DNA of 64,000 bases from Oenanthe sinensis (Eukaryota > Streptophyta > Magnoliopsida > Apiales > Apiaceae), in contig JAPMAC010000196.1 in NCBI GenBank assembly GCA_028671895.1, positions 434,001 through 498,000 on the forward strand, read 5' to 3'. The translations under genes and the position numbers were made by a program. Position 1 is the first letter of the stretch. Every line of letters starts with the position of its first letter. Below, piece after piece: positions 1 through 10,943 of this stretch. The notes under the pieces are model-generated. The model searched no databases and was not told where the DNA came from. It was given only the letters and a program-made list of their open reading frames with translations.

Positions 1-58
1 TGAAATCACTTTCACTAGACTGGTTTGTGAACTTGGGATGTTAAATTCTACTAACTAA
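1..58 (+). pseudogene. pol: pol C-terminal end (RNase H tail), SIRE family S2 copy A
   Basis: The window opens inside the last codons of a copia pol. The reading frame from position 2 gives a tail ending LGMLNSTN and a TAA at 56-58. The same tail closes the S2 copy B pol at 30214-30271, and the S1 pol ends with a very similar LGMLNYI. Only about 18 codons are present, so nothing can be said about the integrity of the upstream part. Confidence 0.8.
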
Positions 59-582
59 TAAGTTAGTAATCAAAAACTGTAATTTGAAGCTGATAAATTC
101 ATTGGTTAATTAATGTTAATATTTTTAGGACTTGTGAATTTATTTACCAAATTATTTTCCAGTAATTAAGATTAAATATTAGATAAATACCTTATGCATG
201 TTTTCTAACATTATTAATCTGGTATTCATTTAACTTTAATCTTAGAAAATATATTAAGTGATTGTATTTAAATGATAAATTCTTGGCACTTAATATATTT
301 AATTATTATTTGAAATTATTTTAAATAAAAAGGATGAATATTCATATTTATTCTTATATTTAAAATAAAAGTAAAATAATAATAAGTATAATTTATTTAT
401 GATAATAATTTTAACAATTAAGGTTATTATTGTTATTAATAAATATTTTGTGAAATAAGAGTTGTGAATAATTAATTATTATTGATTAATTATACAAATT
501 ATTCCCAAATATTATTTATTTATTTGTAACAAAATCTAGGAACACTTGAATTATTGCAAGTACTTTGTGGTTCTTAAACTTT
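59..582. other. AT-rich pol to third-ORF spacer, first part
   Basis: Very AT-rich sequence with runs of TTAATTATT and TTTAAATAA type. No ORF, no RNA gene and no transposon end is visible. It aligns by eye with 30272-30777 in S2 copy B, so it is a regular part of the S2 element and not a separate insertion. Confidence 0.6.
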
Positions 583-903
583 TAAGTGGCGCCTATACAG
601 TGCAACCACTGTATAGGCGCAACATAACTCTACACAAATACTTAGAATAATTTGGTTTGAAAATCAAGTGGCTCCATGGGGTTTTATTGCACCAACACAG
701 TGTCACCACCGTAGAGGCACAACAAACCACTTAGATTATTGTTGCCAAGTTAGTGGCGCCAGTAAACTTTTGTGGCACCAACACAGTGAACACATTGTGG
801 AGGCGCGACAAAAAGTTTGCTTGTAATTTAGTTGCGCCAGTAATACTTAGTGGCGCCTATACAGTGCAATCACTGTATATGCGCAACATGAGTACTTGGC
901 AAA
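583..903. repeat. Array of hairpin-forming repeats (S2 family motif), copy A
   Basis: About four imperfect copies of a unit of the form GTGGCGCC-arm-loop-arm-GGCGCAACA. The best copy has a perfect 14-bp stem, GCGCCTATACAGTG at 589-602 pairing with CACTGTATAGGCGC at 607-620 across a 4-nt loop. Weaker copies lie near 690-725, 770-812 and 855-890. Homologous arrays occur at 30778-31102 and inside all three S2 LTRs. The array lies just upstream of a TATAAATA box at 927. Confidence 0.85.
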
Positions 904-926
904 AATATTTTCTTTTGCTGCGCCAA

Positions 927-934
927 TATAAATA
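927..934 (+). promoter_or_regulatory. TATA-box candidate for the third ORF, S2 copy A
   Basis: TATAAATA lies 435 bp upstream of the third-ORF ATG and directly after the hairpin array. The same motif sits 443 bp upstream of the third ORF in S2 copy B (31139) and 207 bp upstream in S1 (17176). An internal promoter is inferred from position only; AT-rich sequence produces such motifs by chance. Confidence 0.4.
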
Positions 935-1361
935 TGTTGTGTTGCTGCGCTTGAGAATATACTTACACAGTACATACGACTTAAGAGGCGCAAAACTGTC
1001 AATTTTCAATCGATCTTTTAAAGGCCATTTCTTGTCCGATTTTTAAACTGAAACCAGATTTATGGAACCCACATTTACCCCTTTCAATTGCAAGTGGTCC
1101 CATTGAATTTGATTTAGGTTCTAAAATTCATAATTTTTCAAAACTCGAACTGATTGGCTAGGATTTGTTAATTGTTTAATCAATTAAAAATTAAAATAAA
1201 GTCAAAAGAGTGCTTAGAATTACTAGGAGATCAACATATAATTATCTTACGAAAATCCAAGTAATTTCTTAAATAATAGGGTTTGGTTCGTAATTCACTA
1301 AAATTATTTGATATTAATTAGTAATTTTAATTCGTAAAAATTATCTCTCAATTTATTAAAA

Positions 1362-4300
1362 ATGACAGGTAATTTTGAAATTAAAAAGACTTATTATTTA
1401 TCTATTTTAGTAAATGATTGGACTGAAGCAGGTGAGTTCGGTATTTGGGCTAGGTTTCTAAATGAACACTCTATAGTCCGTTATGCACTAACTACTGATG
1501 TTCTTTTAAATAGAAATCTTCTGAGACATGTATACAGGTCTGCTCTGGATACATCTGCAGATGGACTTCTAGCGTTTACTTGCAAAATTCAGAAAAAGAA
1601 GCTGCGAATAATAGAGAATGACATCAATCGAGCACTTCACTTACCGACTGAAGATTTTGAAGATGTTCCATCTCAAGAAGATATGGACAATTTCTTCATG
1701 TTCCTGCACTGCACAAGAATAGACAATAATCTTTCAAAGAAGATTTACAAGAATCACCTACCCAAGGAGTGGAACCTGTTTTTCAACATTCTATATCATG
1801 GCTTTGCACCAAAGACATGTGGCTTTCATGGGATTATAAACTTTAATAAGGTGATTGGATATGCAGTGGCTGCTGGGTCAAGAATCAATTTTGGGAAGAT
1901 GATCATGAGAGAGATCCTAAGTAATCAGGAAAAAATGGAGAATTTCTGTCTATATCCAAGATTTCTGCAGTTAGTATTGAACCAGGTACTGACTGCTGAT
2001 CAACTACAAGGGTTCCAAAACAGTGAGTTGGAAAAGTCACCCTCTCTACAGTTCAGAACAATTTTGTTGCTACAGAATGAGGCTGACTATCCAAACAGGT
2101 ATACTCCTGCCCCACTAACTGAATCCATTCGAAATTACTTTGCTCTTCTTAGATAGGTTGTTGAAGAAGAAGAAGAAAGAGAAGCAACCTCTGACGAAGA
2201 TCATGTATCTGAAACTGATGAATCAGCAAATGAAAACTCAAAAGAACATACATCTCAAGAGGAGAATGAAGCTGAAACATCAGTTCATTCATGAAGTAAA
2301 GAAGCATTTGAAGAAGAACAAGGCACTGAAAAAGAAGATGAGAATATGGAAGAAGTCGGTTCTGAACCTGAGCAAGAACCATTTCCTGCAGAAGAAGAAG
2401 AGAGGAATAGCCCTAAAAATCCAACATATGATGTAGATGTTGAGGACACTATGGAGGAGACTCAAAACAGAGATGTGTACATACCTGATCTTTCAGATGA
2501 ACACATGGTAGAAGGTACACTTCTAGACTTTGACTTCTCTGCCTTTCTAGAAGATGAATTTGTCACAATATCTAGCTCTGTGCCTCAAACGGCAATGCGC
2601 ACACAAGAGCCCTCAGTGGCCTTCTAAATTGGCAATGAACTTGGTCAAAACCAATCAGTTCTAACCCCTACCACAGAACAACAAACACTCTCTTCATCTC
2701 CACAAACTCCAAAAAGACCCATTGATTTAGATGATAGAGAGTCCCTACCAAATCAGGAACTTATTGAAATATCCCCTACAGCTCTGCCCTCTCTAAAATG
2801 ACGTAAAATGAATTTTAAACCTCGGGCAACTATGAGCTAGGAACCTGATTCTCCAATATCTGTCTACATTCTCTTTCTTCGTAACCTCAATTCTGAAATT
2901 GCCAAAATCCTGAAAGGTACGGGGACAGAACCAGAGGTTGTAACAACATACGCTACTTCAGCAGCTATAACTATTTTGGTTGATCCAATTCAGAATCTGT
3001 CTTCACAAACAGTTGGGGGCATCACTGACTCTAACGAGCCGTTCATTACATTGTCAAATGTGATGACCCCCTGGACTTAACATCTCCAGATCCTGCTCAG
3101 GATGTTTTCCCTCCCCAAAAGGGTGGCGTGGAAAGGCAACTCTCCCATAGAAGGGAAGAGGTCTCCTTTCAAGGAGTAGCTGTGTCAACAACATCACCAC
3201 TTCAGGTGGAAGTGCCTTCATAGGCGTCGCAAGGTACCATAGGCTTTCACTTGTCAATCATTACATTGCCTGAGGTGGTGACCCCCTGGAAATTCCAAGT
3301 CGAGCTCCTACACAGGAGGTCCTCCCCACCTTTTCAAGTCAGGAGGAGGGACAACACACCCATATAAGTGACGTAGACTCTATTCATAGAGTATCTGCTA
3401 CTTCGGTAGTAGAACCTGTTCAGGGTGTCTCTGAGCAGGTAATGCCTTCATTGGCTTCAGCTAGCATCACAGATTCTTCTCACTTGCCAATCATTACAGA
3501 ATCCATAGTGGTGACCACACTGGGTCTCAACCCTCCAATTCCTGAAAAAGGAGTTCTCCCCTCCCAAAGTGGTCCGGCGGAGAGGCAACCTACCCATAGA
3601 GGGGATAGGGATTTTAATGCAGGTACAGAAGATCTCAACGCAATTATAAAATGAGTGAAACACTTAACCTTAATGATCTTGTGTTCCCTGACCCTGATTT
3701 CCCGAATGTGAGTGTTGAGGGTCGTACAAACACAGAAACAGTGAGGAGTGAGACACCCACTACCCAAATACACACGCCACACATTGCACACACTGCACAC
3801 AACCAAAGGATTCTAAATCTGGAGGCACAAGTAATTGAAATTCACTATTCAATAAGGAAGATCTTGGAGGTGTAGCGAGCGGAAATGAAAGAAATCAAAG
3901 ACTTGGTTAAACAACTGCTAGCTCAAAAATTTCCTATTTCTATTCAATCAACTTCAACAACTCATATTACTCCGGTCAGAAGGGAGGATAACCCAACTGA
4001 GGAGGAGAGAATAGTACAAGAAAAAATTGGAGCTGAAATGATATTGGAGTATACAGCTCAGTGGGAGTCAGATATTTTCAATAGACCTGGAGCTAGGCAA
4101 CTTGAAGAAGGAGAAATATTTGAGCCCTATGTGCCTCTGGAGATTCCAACAGAGGTTGAGATAGAGGAAACTGCAAGAGCCGCTGGAATAGATTTTCAGG
4201 AGGAGTTTGCTGAATAATATGCTTTTGATAATGATTGTCTTCTAGTTAGTGTAGATGAAGTTGTTACTCAAGGTATAAATCAAGCTCAAGAACTGATGAA

Positions 4301-5379
4301 GAGAAAATGGAAGAGAGTGCAGCATGCAATAGAAAGAAGAAATAGAATCAAGGACATTAAATCAAAGGGTTGTCCTGATTGGGATGAAACAATGAGTCTG
4401 CTGAAGAAGAAAGAGTTAACTCTTACTCAGAAGAAAGATAGAGAAGTCTTTGATCTCTTCAGAACCATGAGGGAAAGATTTGAAGATGTTCAGGAATTCT
4501 ATGCTATACTATCAGAAGAGATTACAAGCATGTCAGTAAGTGCATCCAAGTACGGGTGAAAGATGTTCATAAATTCTACAACACTAGGGTCAAAGTTTTG
4601 AAAAGATGAATATTGTGGAGCTGTATGTGCTGAAGAGGAAAGTCATCTTTGGAGGGCATAAAACAAATGAGATACTGAGAGATATGATTGAGAAGAAAAT
4701 TATAGAGATCGGTGTCGAAGCATTTGAGAAGCCTCCGGTGGTCAAGTACTACAAAGCAACAACACTTCATAACCTAACTTTGTCTAATGAATGTCTGGAC
4801 TCAAGTCATGCAATGTTCATGCAGTATGTAGAAGGGAGACTCAGAAGCATGAAGAATAGAACAGACGAAGATCTAAGAGCTGTTGAGTTGATCTACGCAT
4901 TCAGGCTGAACAGAGCAATTAAAACTTTTGGAAGATATCTAATGGAGATAACCAGATATTACCAAGATCCAGTGTATGTAAGAAGAGAGGATGGCACTGA
5001 AGTACTTGAAGTAATAAAAGATTCTGAACCTTGCATTCAGACGGAGCCGAATGGAATAAAATACTTTCTTTTCAAGAAAAATGGAGTGGATAAAAAGAAA
5101 GAGCTATCAAAACTGAGGAGAAAAAATTCTGAAATTATTCGAAAAGTCCTTTCAAGGGTAAATAGATCCATTGTCAAGTCAGACAAAAAGGCTTTGAGGA
5201 TAATTGAAGATGTTCTAAGGGAGAAGCTGGTAGAAGATTCGATGCATGACACTAACAGAGTCAAAGGTTTTCCAAAAAGGATAACATTATTCGTGTTTTT
5301 AAAGAGACAATCTCTGGCCTTCGAGTCAATCTCCAAGACAAACTCAATCGCTTTTCTCACTGAAGATTTGAAGAATTAG
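1362..5379 (+). pseudogene. Sirevirus third ORF (env-like position), S2 copy A, broken
   Basis: The extra ORF that SIRE elements carry after pol. The ATG at 1362 starts 264 open codons with a conserved N-terminal domain (around FTCKIQKKKLRI and HLPKEWNLFFNI) shared with the S2 copy B and S1 third ORFs. After it come an acidic Glu/Ser-rich stretch, a middle part with about three imperfect repeats (about 2990-3610) and a basic C-terminal domain (4606-5379). In-frame stops occur at 2154, 2292, 2625 and 2799, more follow, and the frame changes near 4560-4606. The TAG at 5377 is itself a lesion, since copy B reads on. I see no signal peptide or membrane segment. The molecular function is unknown; 'env-like' describes position only. 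A plant-transposon domain of the Transposase_32 type is possible for the N-terminus but was not tested. Confidence 0.8.
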
Positions 5380-5386
5380 AAGGACC

Positions 5387-5391
5387 ACAAT
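5387..5391. repeat. Target site duplication ACAAT, left copy (solo LTR)
   Basis: ACAAT immediately precedes the TG end of the solo LTR and recurs at 9470-9474 after its CA end. The uninterrupted target is seen at 24162-24172 in the duplicated S2 tail, where ACAAT occurs once. Confidence 0.95.
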
Positions 5392-7435
5392 TGTAATATC
5401 CCTAAAATCCAGGTACTTTTAAAACCTTGTTATTAAAAGTACGTATTGGATGATAATTATGGAATAAGATTTTGTTGGGCAATTAAATTATTGAAATTGC
5501 CAGAACGAGTTAAAGATTAAATTGGTCGTAGCGAATCGTTACGGAACCAAAGAAAATCAAGTGATTTCCTTGAATTAATTTAAAAGGAGCCGAATTTTTT
5601 TATGCATGGATAAATAAAATCCAAATACTTGCACTTAGCTAAAATTGATAAGTAATGCAAGTAGTATTCTAAAGAAGGTCAAAGAAGAAGCTAGAACATT
5701 GACCAACATGGACTTGACCTTTGGGGATAAGTATGTAGCCAAGAGCCAAGCAAGTGTTTTTTTAACATAAAGTAATCAAAGAAAGAAAAAAATCAGCAAA
5801 GGTGGCTAAGCAAAGAAGAAACTCTCGGCCAAAGTAAAGAAGGGAGAAGAAGAAAAATTCAAAGCTCCATCATCTCTTGCTTGTTTGTGTTGGTTAGAAG
5901 CTTAAAAGAAAGGTAGTCTCCATGTGTTCAACATACTTTAGTTACATGCAAAGTTAACCATGGAAGCTGTGATTTTTATGATAGTTCAAGAACGTGAACA
6001 GTAACTGTAATCCTGGAAAAAAAAAATTCTGGGACACTTGTTTTATGAATCCTTAAGTTTTGCTAGCACTTGTTAAGGGTTATTTAAGCTATGGGTAGTG
6101 TTAATAAGCATGGGAAGTTTGATTATATGAACCCTAGCTTGGTGGAGTTGATGTGGTTAAAGCATGCTATGTAATGAGTTTAAATATATGCTTTGGTACT
6201 TGCTTTGTGGCTATGATTTTACAATATAGTGATGATTTGGTTAAAGTTTATAAGTATGTAATATGGATGTGTCTTGGTAGAAAATTGTGGTTGAAAGAAG
6301 GGTAAGTGATTGTTGTTTTGAAAGTAGTAGAATGATGTTAAAAAGCTGTCTAGCAGTGGTGATGCAGTTGGCTGAATTATTGGTAATATTGAGAGTGTTG
6401 TTAAATTGTGTTTGGACTTGGGATGTCTTGAGTACATTCCCAAGTAGTAGTGTAAAATATATGGTAGCCGTTTGAGTTGATTTGAATGAGTTTAAAACAG
6501 GGTAAACAATGAACGTACAAAGGAGACCATGCAAAAATTTTGTCTGCCTACTAACTGTTCATAGCACCCGAAGGGGCTAGCCTGCATTGGTTGATGATAT
6601 CTTTATATGGTTGGATAGATATCGGTCTTTAGATCGTTTGTGCGCTAATTGTGCGTCAAACGGAGTTGTGAGTCAAAAGTTATGGCCAAAATAGTAAGAC
6701 TAGGCAGTAAACTCAGCTGCCCTGTTTTTGACTAACTTGGAGTAGATGATCAGCTTAGTTAAGCTACTCCATAAATCTTGAGCCTTTTATTTTAAATAGT
6801 AGGCACATGTGTGAAGACTTGAAAAGAAGAATTGGGTTAAAAAGATTAAAACATGATTTATGAAAATTGTTTGAATCCAAGTGCTGTGAATGAAAAGTTA
6901 AGGGAAATGCTAATGTTTTGATTTTAGCTACTTCCTTTTATAAAATGATGTTTGAGGCTAAACTAGAAAACGAACCCTCAACGGAAAATGTCGTGTGATG
7001 ACATAAGAATGCTATGAGCTAATCGACTTGTTTATTATATGTCGTTTGGAATGAATAAGGTAGTTATACGAGTATGTGTTAATAGAACGATTAAGAAGTA
7101 CTCGTATAGCTAAAGGTGATATGTTTTGTTCGTAGATACCTGGACGAAACGAGGAAGGAGCTTGCATTCACGGAAACCTACAGGCAAGTATCTGACACTT
7201 TGTCACATTGATTCTGATGTATGACATATGTATGCATAGGTTGTTTAAGGTAGTTCCTTGTGAGTAGGACTAGATCCTTTCAACCTATCCCTGAGAATCC
7301 TCTGAACTTCTTAAAAAGTTAGAGGATGTCTATTCTTCAGTTTGTATAACTGAATCTGGTGTCGAGCATATCTTGTTGGTGCTCGATGGTTGACCGGGAG
7401 TAGTCTTGCGTGTCTCGACGGTTAGTCGAGGTTAA

Positions 7436-7800
7436 TGGTTTTAAATAATATTTAGTTATTAAATATTATTTAAAGAATATAGAAAGTGTTTAAAGGATAA
7501 TTAAATACTTTCAGGACATTTGAAATTATTTAAATATTATTTAATATTGATTAAATATTATTTAAATAATTTGGGACATTTAAAAGTATTTAACTATTAA
7601 TAAACTACTTCCAACTCGTTTTGATTTATTTAAATATTATTTAATATTGATTAAATATTATTTAAATATGTTGAACCATTTAAGATTATTTAATTATTAA
7701 ATAATCTTGATTATATTGGGATTAAATATTTTAATTCTTTTAAATCCTTTTAATATTTTTCGAGGACCATTCTGGGCCTCCTAAATATTAATAAAATATT
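7436..7800. repeat. Low-complexity TTTAAATATTATT stretch within the solo LTR
   Basis: Repeated AAATATTATTTAAATATT-like words, some in inverted orientation, forming many potential weak hairpins. The equivalent stretch in G2 lies at about 54820-55080. No coding potential. Confidence 0.6.
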
Positions 7801-8196
7801 TATTTGTTCTTTAAAAATATTCTGGAGTTGTCTAAACTTCTTTAAATATTATTTTTCATTAAATAATAAATAGTGAGCGATGACTCAGATATTTTGGATT
7901 TATTCTAAGTCGATAACTCCAGGTTCGGGAGGTAACGTCCGGCTCCGATATTCCTCCCAGTTGTATTGGTGCCTTTAAGGCCCTGATTTCACTCCAAAAC
8001 GGTAATGTTTTGTGGAGTCTATTTTAGCTAGTATTAGTGGCTCCCCGGTCGCGTTCTTGAGTCTCTTTGATTCAAGGGTTCTGTCTTGTGGAATTCGTTG
8101 ACTGAGAGTCAACCCAGATGTTTCGAGAGTACTCCCACCTTGTTAGGGAGCCAAGCTATTGTCAGATATTGAAATCTTACAATAGGTCGTTGTGCT

Positions 8197-8500
8197 GGAA
8201 GGTTGTATTAAATTCCCTTCCCTATCTGTTGATTGAAATCCTGTGATGGATTGTCGTTGTTGTTCCGGAAGGTTGTATTAAATTCCCTTCCCTATCTGTT
8301 GATTGAAATCCTGTGATGGATTGTCGTGTTGTTCTGGAAGGTTGTATTAAATTCCCTTCCTTATCTGTTGATTGAAATCCTATGATGGATTGTTGTGTTG
8401 TTCTGGGAGGTTGTATTAAATTCCCTTCCTTAACAGTTGATTGGAATCCTAGAGTGAATTTCTGCTATTTTAGAAGGTTTGATTGAACTTTCCTTCTAGA
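8197..8500. repeat. 69-bp LTR minisatellite, about 5 units (G1)
   Basis: Units begin at about 8197, 8267, 8336, 8405 and 8472, each containing GGAAGGTTGTATTAAATTCC or a variant. The reverse complement of the same unit forms the array at 63244-64000 (11 units), and two diverged units lie at about 55498-55600 in G2. Unit number therefore varies between related LTRs. Confidence 0.9.
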
Positions 8501-8994
8501 GGTTTGATGAATGTTTAAGTATTCATCAGGGACTGGAGTAAGGTTGCGAAGGGGGTCGATGACGCCCGACCCAGCCGTAACCTAAAGGCCCATGAGTTGC
8601 CTAGGGTGACGTCCCGATAAGGGGTTGTCCTTCTACTAGTAGAGAAAGTGACGAGTTTTCTATTGTACATGCGAATGATCATCGGGTACAATAGGGCGTC
8701 GGAAAATCTCCAGATTAAGCCCGTTTCTTCCAATTGGAATTTGACGTTGCACTGTAACGAAAGCCTAGGTGCTGAGTTACCGATAGTGTTAACGGGGAAC
8801 ATAATCAACTTTGAGTTTGTTGATTGCTTTGAGTATTGTTTTACTTGCATTTGGCAGTTTCATTGATATCTTGATATTGTACTCTGTTATTGTTTCAGTA
8901 CCTTGTTATACTGTTATCTATTACTTGCTGAGCATTTGTAGCTCATTCTTGCTTGTTGTTTCCTGTTATTGTTCCTACCTTACAGTTGCAGACC

Positions 8995-9171
8995 ATGCCC
9001 AGTCGAGTACACCGCACCTTGCGCAAGCGGGTCACCAGGGCAAGGACCCCCTATGAGAGAGTCCACTTTACAGTACCTGAGGTAGGGAGGCTTAGTAGGA
9101 TAGGCTTCCAGCTTCTACTAGTCAGGTTTATTTATAAATATGACTTATGTAAGTATATGGAACAGATGTAG
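8995..9171 (+). CDS. Small conserved basic ORF near the LTR 3' end (G1 copy), unknown function
   Basis: A 58-codon ORF starting at an ATG after a pyrimidine-rich stretch ending TTGCAGACC. The product is strongly basic at the start (HRTLRKRVTRARTPYER), followed by PEVGRLSRIG and QLLLVRFIYK. The second gypsy-type LTR has a similar ORF at 56101-56268. Over the shared 21-codon block about eight codons differ silently and one changes the amino acid, which suggests protein-level constraint. The ATG at 8995 was chosen because the copies align from it, although the frame is open upstream. No family is recognised. The related G3 LTR does not keep this frame. It may be a relic or a chance pattern in two copies. 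Confidence 0.4.
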   Translation: MPSRVHRTLRKRVTRARTPYERVHFTVPEVGRLSRIGFQLLLVRFIYKYDLCKYMEQM

Positions 9172-9469
9172 GTTAATCTACTTTTGACTGCGGCGTAGTT
9201 TCCTCAAGGAGCTTTAGCCAGCAGTGCAACCCTAAGTTTGTAATAACTTTACAATATAACGGTTAAGATGTAATGATGTAAATAATGAAACTCCGTTTCT
9301 GAGACTATGGCTCGTGTGTGTGTGTGATAAGGTGTTGGGGTCACCAGCATGTTGTTATTTTGTGATTTTTATATTGTGGTTTGCTATTGTTGGATTACAA
9401 GTGTGTGTGTATACTGGAAATTGGACAGTGACAACCTGGATCTCCGACCCCGGATCCGGGGGCGTCACA

Positions 9470-9474
9470 ACAAT
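9470..9474. repeat. Target site duplication ACAAT, right copy (solo LTR)
   Basis: Second copy of the ACAAT target duplication, directly after the CGTCACA end of the solo LTR. Confidence 0.95.
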
Positions 9475-9606
9475 ACTCTTGAAGTGGAAGCTAGAGACAT
9501 AGTGAAGGCAAGGTTGGAGCAGAAGGAAGAAGCGCTCAGAAATCATTACTCTGAAACAAGATCTAAATATAAGCAAGACTCAGTACAAAGAAGTAGAAGA
9601 TCATAG
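9475..9606 (+). pseudogene. Third-ORF C-terminal tail, S2 copy A (separated by the solo LTR)
   Basis: Continuation of the third ORF cut at 5391. It encodes the Lys/Arg/Glu-rich C-terminus (EARDIVKARLEQKEEALRNH) and ends at TAG 9604-9606. The same tail occurs at 24169-24305 and 35615-35745. The following 160 bp, up to the S1 insertion at 9768, is 3' untranslated sequence of S2 with no further gene. Confidence 0.75.
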
Positions 9607-9762
9607 AATTATCTTTTCAGACTAGAGGAACAAATTTTTATTGTACACAAGAAATCTGGAAATGTAAAATCTAATCTAGAATGTATTTAATATTATTTAC
9701 TGTCTTTATGCACTTTACTTTTTCTTGTAAGTATCAGTTGAGTTATCCTCTCACAGGATTTG

Positions 9763-9767
9763 CTTGT
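9763..9767. repeat. Target site duplication CTTGT, left copy (S1 element)
   Basis: CTTGT directly precedes the TGTTAGGAATC end of the S1 element and recurs at 22719-22723. The empty site appears once at about 24462-24466. Confidence 0.95.
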
Positions 9768-9837
9768 TGTTAGGAATCTACATGTGATTTGATGATAACA
9801 TTAATCTTAGAATCATAGAAATTTTATTTGTTGTAAC

Positions 9838-10345
9838 TGATCAATTGATATGAAAGTTATAAATATCAATTGATCAGGAAACCATTTATCAGTTGAAGTG
9901 TTTATATGAATCAACTGATAATTTGGATTGTAGCATAGGTGTACTTAGTCTATTTCAATCGATAAGGTGTAAATCAATTGATATTTTGTTCATCAATTGA
10001 TGTTAGAGTCGATTGATATGGATCATCAATTGATGTGTAAATTAAACTGTTAAATTGTAATTATGTGAAGACAGGAAATTGCACAAGTGAAGGATGATCA
10101 ATTGATATTGAAGCATCGATGGATGGAGGATCAATCGAAGAAGCCAAGCCAAGGATTGAAGACCATCAACTGATGTGAAGACCCATCGACTGATATATCG
10201 ATTGATAACATCTATCAATCGATAAGACATCTTTTATCAATCGATGGATATAAAGATCAATCGAAGAAGTACATCAGTTGATGGATTAAAGAATGGATCA
10301 ATTGATATGCTTAACAACAAATTATCAATTGAGTGTGACAACACA
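9838..10345. repeat. Array of ATCAATTGAT-like palindromes in S1 U3
   Basis: About twenty 10-bp words of the form ATCRAYYGAT or close variants (ATCAATTGAT, ATCAACTGAT, ATCAATCGAT, ATCGATGGAT) within about 500 bp, upstream of the TATA box. The array is repeated in the 3' LTR. The same word clusters at 16771-17095 and in three coding hinges of this element. Confidence 0.85.
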
Positions 10346-10526
10346 GAAAGAATATCTGTTGAAGATCCAGAGAACAAAAGCATACCTATGGAAGACAGTC
10401 TAGAGTGACTGTGAAGACTCAATCAGAAGCTGTCTTTCAAACCTTTTTGTAAAATAGAAAAAGGTAAAAAGGAAGGCAGGTAAAAACAATCCTAGAATAT
10501 AGGAATTGTAAAAAGAACACTTGTGG

Positions 10527-10534
10527 TATATAAA
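10527..10534 (+). promoter_or_regulatory. TATA box of the S1 LTR promoter
   Basis: TATATAAA about 760 bp into the LTR, downstream of the palindrome array. Transcription would be expected to start roughly 25-35 bp downstream, at the beginning of the hairpin region. The start was inferred, not measured. Confidence 0.6.
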
Positions 10535-10550
10535 CAAGTGTAGTAGCATT

Positions 10551-10639
10551 ATTAGAAAACATACAAGTTAGACATATTTCTTAATCAACTGTTCAAGCTT
10601 GAGAGCACATGTGTAAGAACAGTTGATTTGTTTTCTAAT
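10551..10639 (+). promoter_or_regulatory. Potential 5'-end RNA hairpin in the S1 LTR (R/U5)
   Basis: Two nested perfect inverted repeats: ATTAGAAAAC (10551-10560) with GTTTTCTAAT (10630-10639), and AATCAACTGTTC (10583-10594) with GAACAGTTGATT (10617-10628). It lies just after the TATA box, so it would sit near the 5' end of the genomic RNA. A role in packaging, priming or strand transfer is inference. Confidence 0.55.
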
Positions 10640-10887
10640 CTTGTAAACGCAGCTAGGTTTCTTTTAACCTAGGAGCATTGAGCAAAAATATATATTGATG
10701 GAAAAACCAATCCATCAATAATTTTAAATCTCTTTGTTCAGTTTTATTTTTCAGCATTAATTTGTTCGAACTTATTCTCTTACTCTATCAAACATCAAGA
10801 ACAAATATTAGAACACTCAAAAAGTTTTAATATTTGTATTCAACCCCCCCTTCTACAAATATTGACATTGTTCTAAGGAATAACAAT

Positions 10888-10899
10888 TGGTATCAGAGC
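10888..10899 (+). other. Primer-binding site, initiator Met-tRNA (S1)
   Basis: TGGTATCAGAGC lies two bases after the LTR end. It is complementary to the 3' end of plant initiator Met-tRNA, the usual primer of Ty1/copia elements. Confidence 0.95.
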
Positions 10900-10943
10900 A
10901 GGCTTTCAACATACAGAAAGTTTAAAGATCAAGAACAGTCAAT

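Larger units (their letters stand above)
5392..9469 (+). mobile_element. 4,078-bp solo LTR, Ty3/gypsy-type (G1)
   Basis: It begins TGTAATATCCC and ends GGGGGCGTCACA, with the exact 5-bp duplication ACAAT on both sides. No PBS, gag, pol or PPT lies inside, so it is a solo LTR and not an internally deleted element. The gypsy assignment comes from G3 (58139-64000), whose related LTR flanks a Met PBS and a decayed gypsy RT. The second copy G2 (52540-56569) aligns over most of the length but is much diverged. Inside are an AT-rich stretch (7436-7800), a 69-bp minisatellite (8197-8500) and a small conserved ORF (8995-9171). The length is exceptional; plant LTRs are commonly 0.3-2 kb. Confidence 0.9.
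9768..10885 (+). repeat. S1 5' LTR, 1,118 bp
   Basis: Starts TGTTAGGAATC and ends GGAATAACA. It contains a dense ATCAATTGAT-type palindrome array in U3, a TATATAAA box at 10527, a potential hairpin just downstream (10551-10639) and a C-run CAACCCCCCCTTCTAC near the end. A C-run followed by TTCT also occurs near the end of the S2 and S3 LTRs. It matches 21599-22718 almost perfectly. Confidence 0.97.

Noticed and set aside
753..1046. A 97-codon open frame in the hairpin spacer
   Set aside because: It runs through the hairpin repeats, is not conserved in the homologous spacer of copy B and has no recognisable domain; chance frame.
10888..10899. A tRNA gene at the TGGTATCAGAGC sites
   Set aside because: Only the 12-nt complement of a Met-tRNA 3' end is present next to LTR ends; these are primer-binding sites. 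No cloverleaf was found anywhere in the window.
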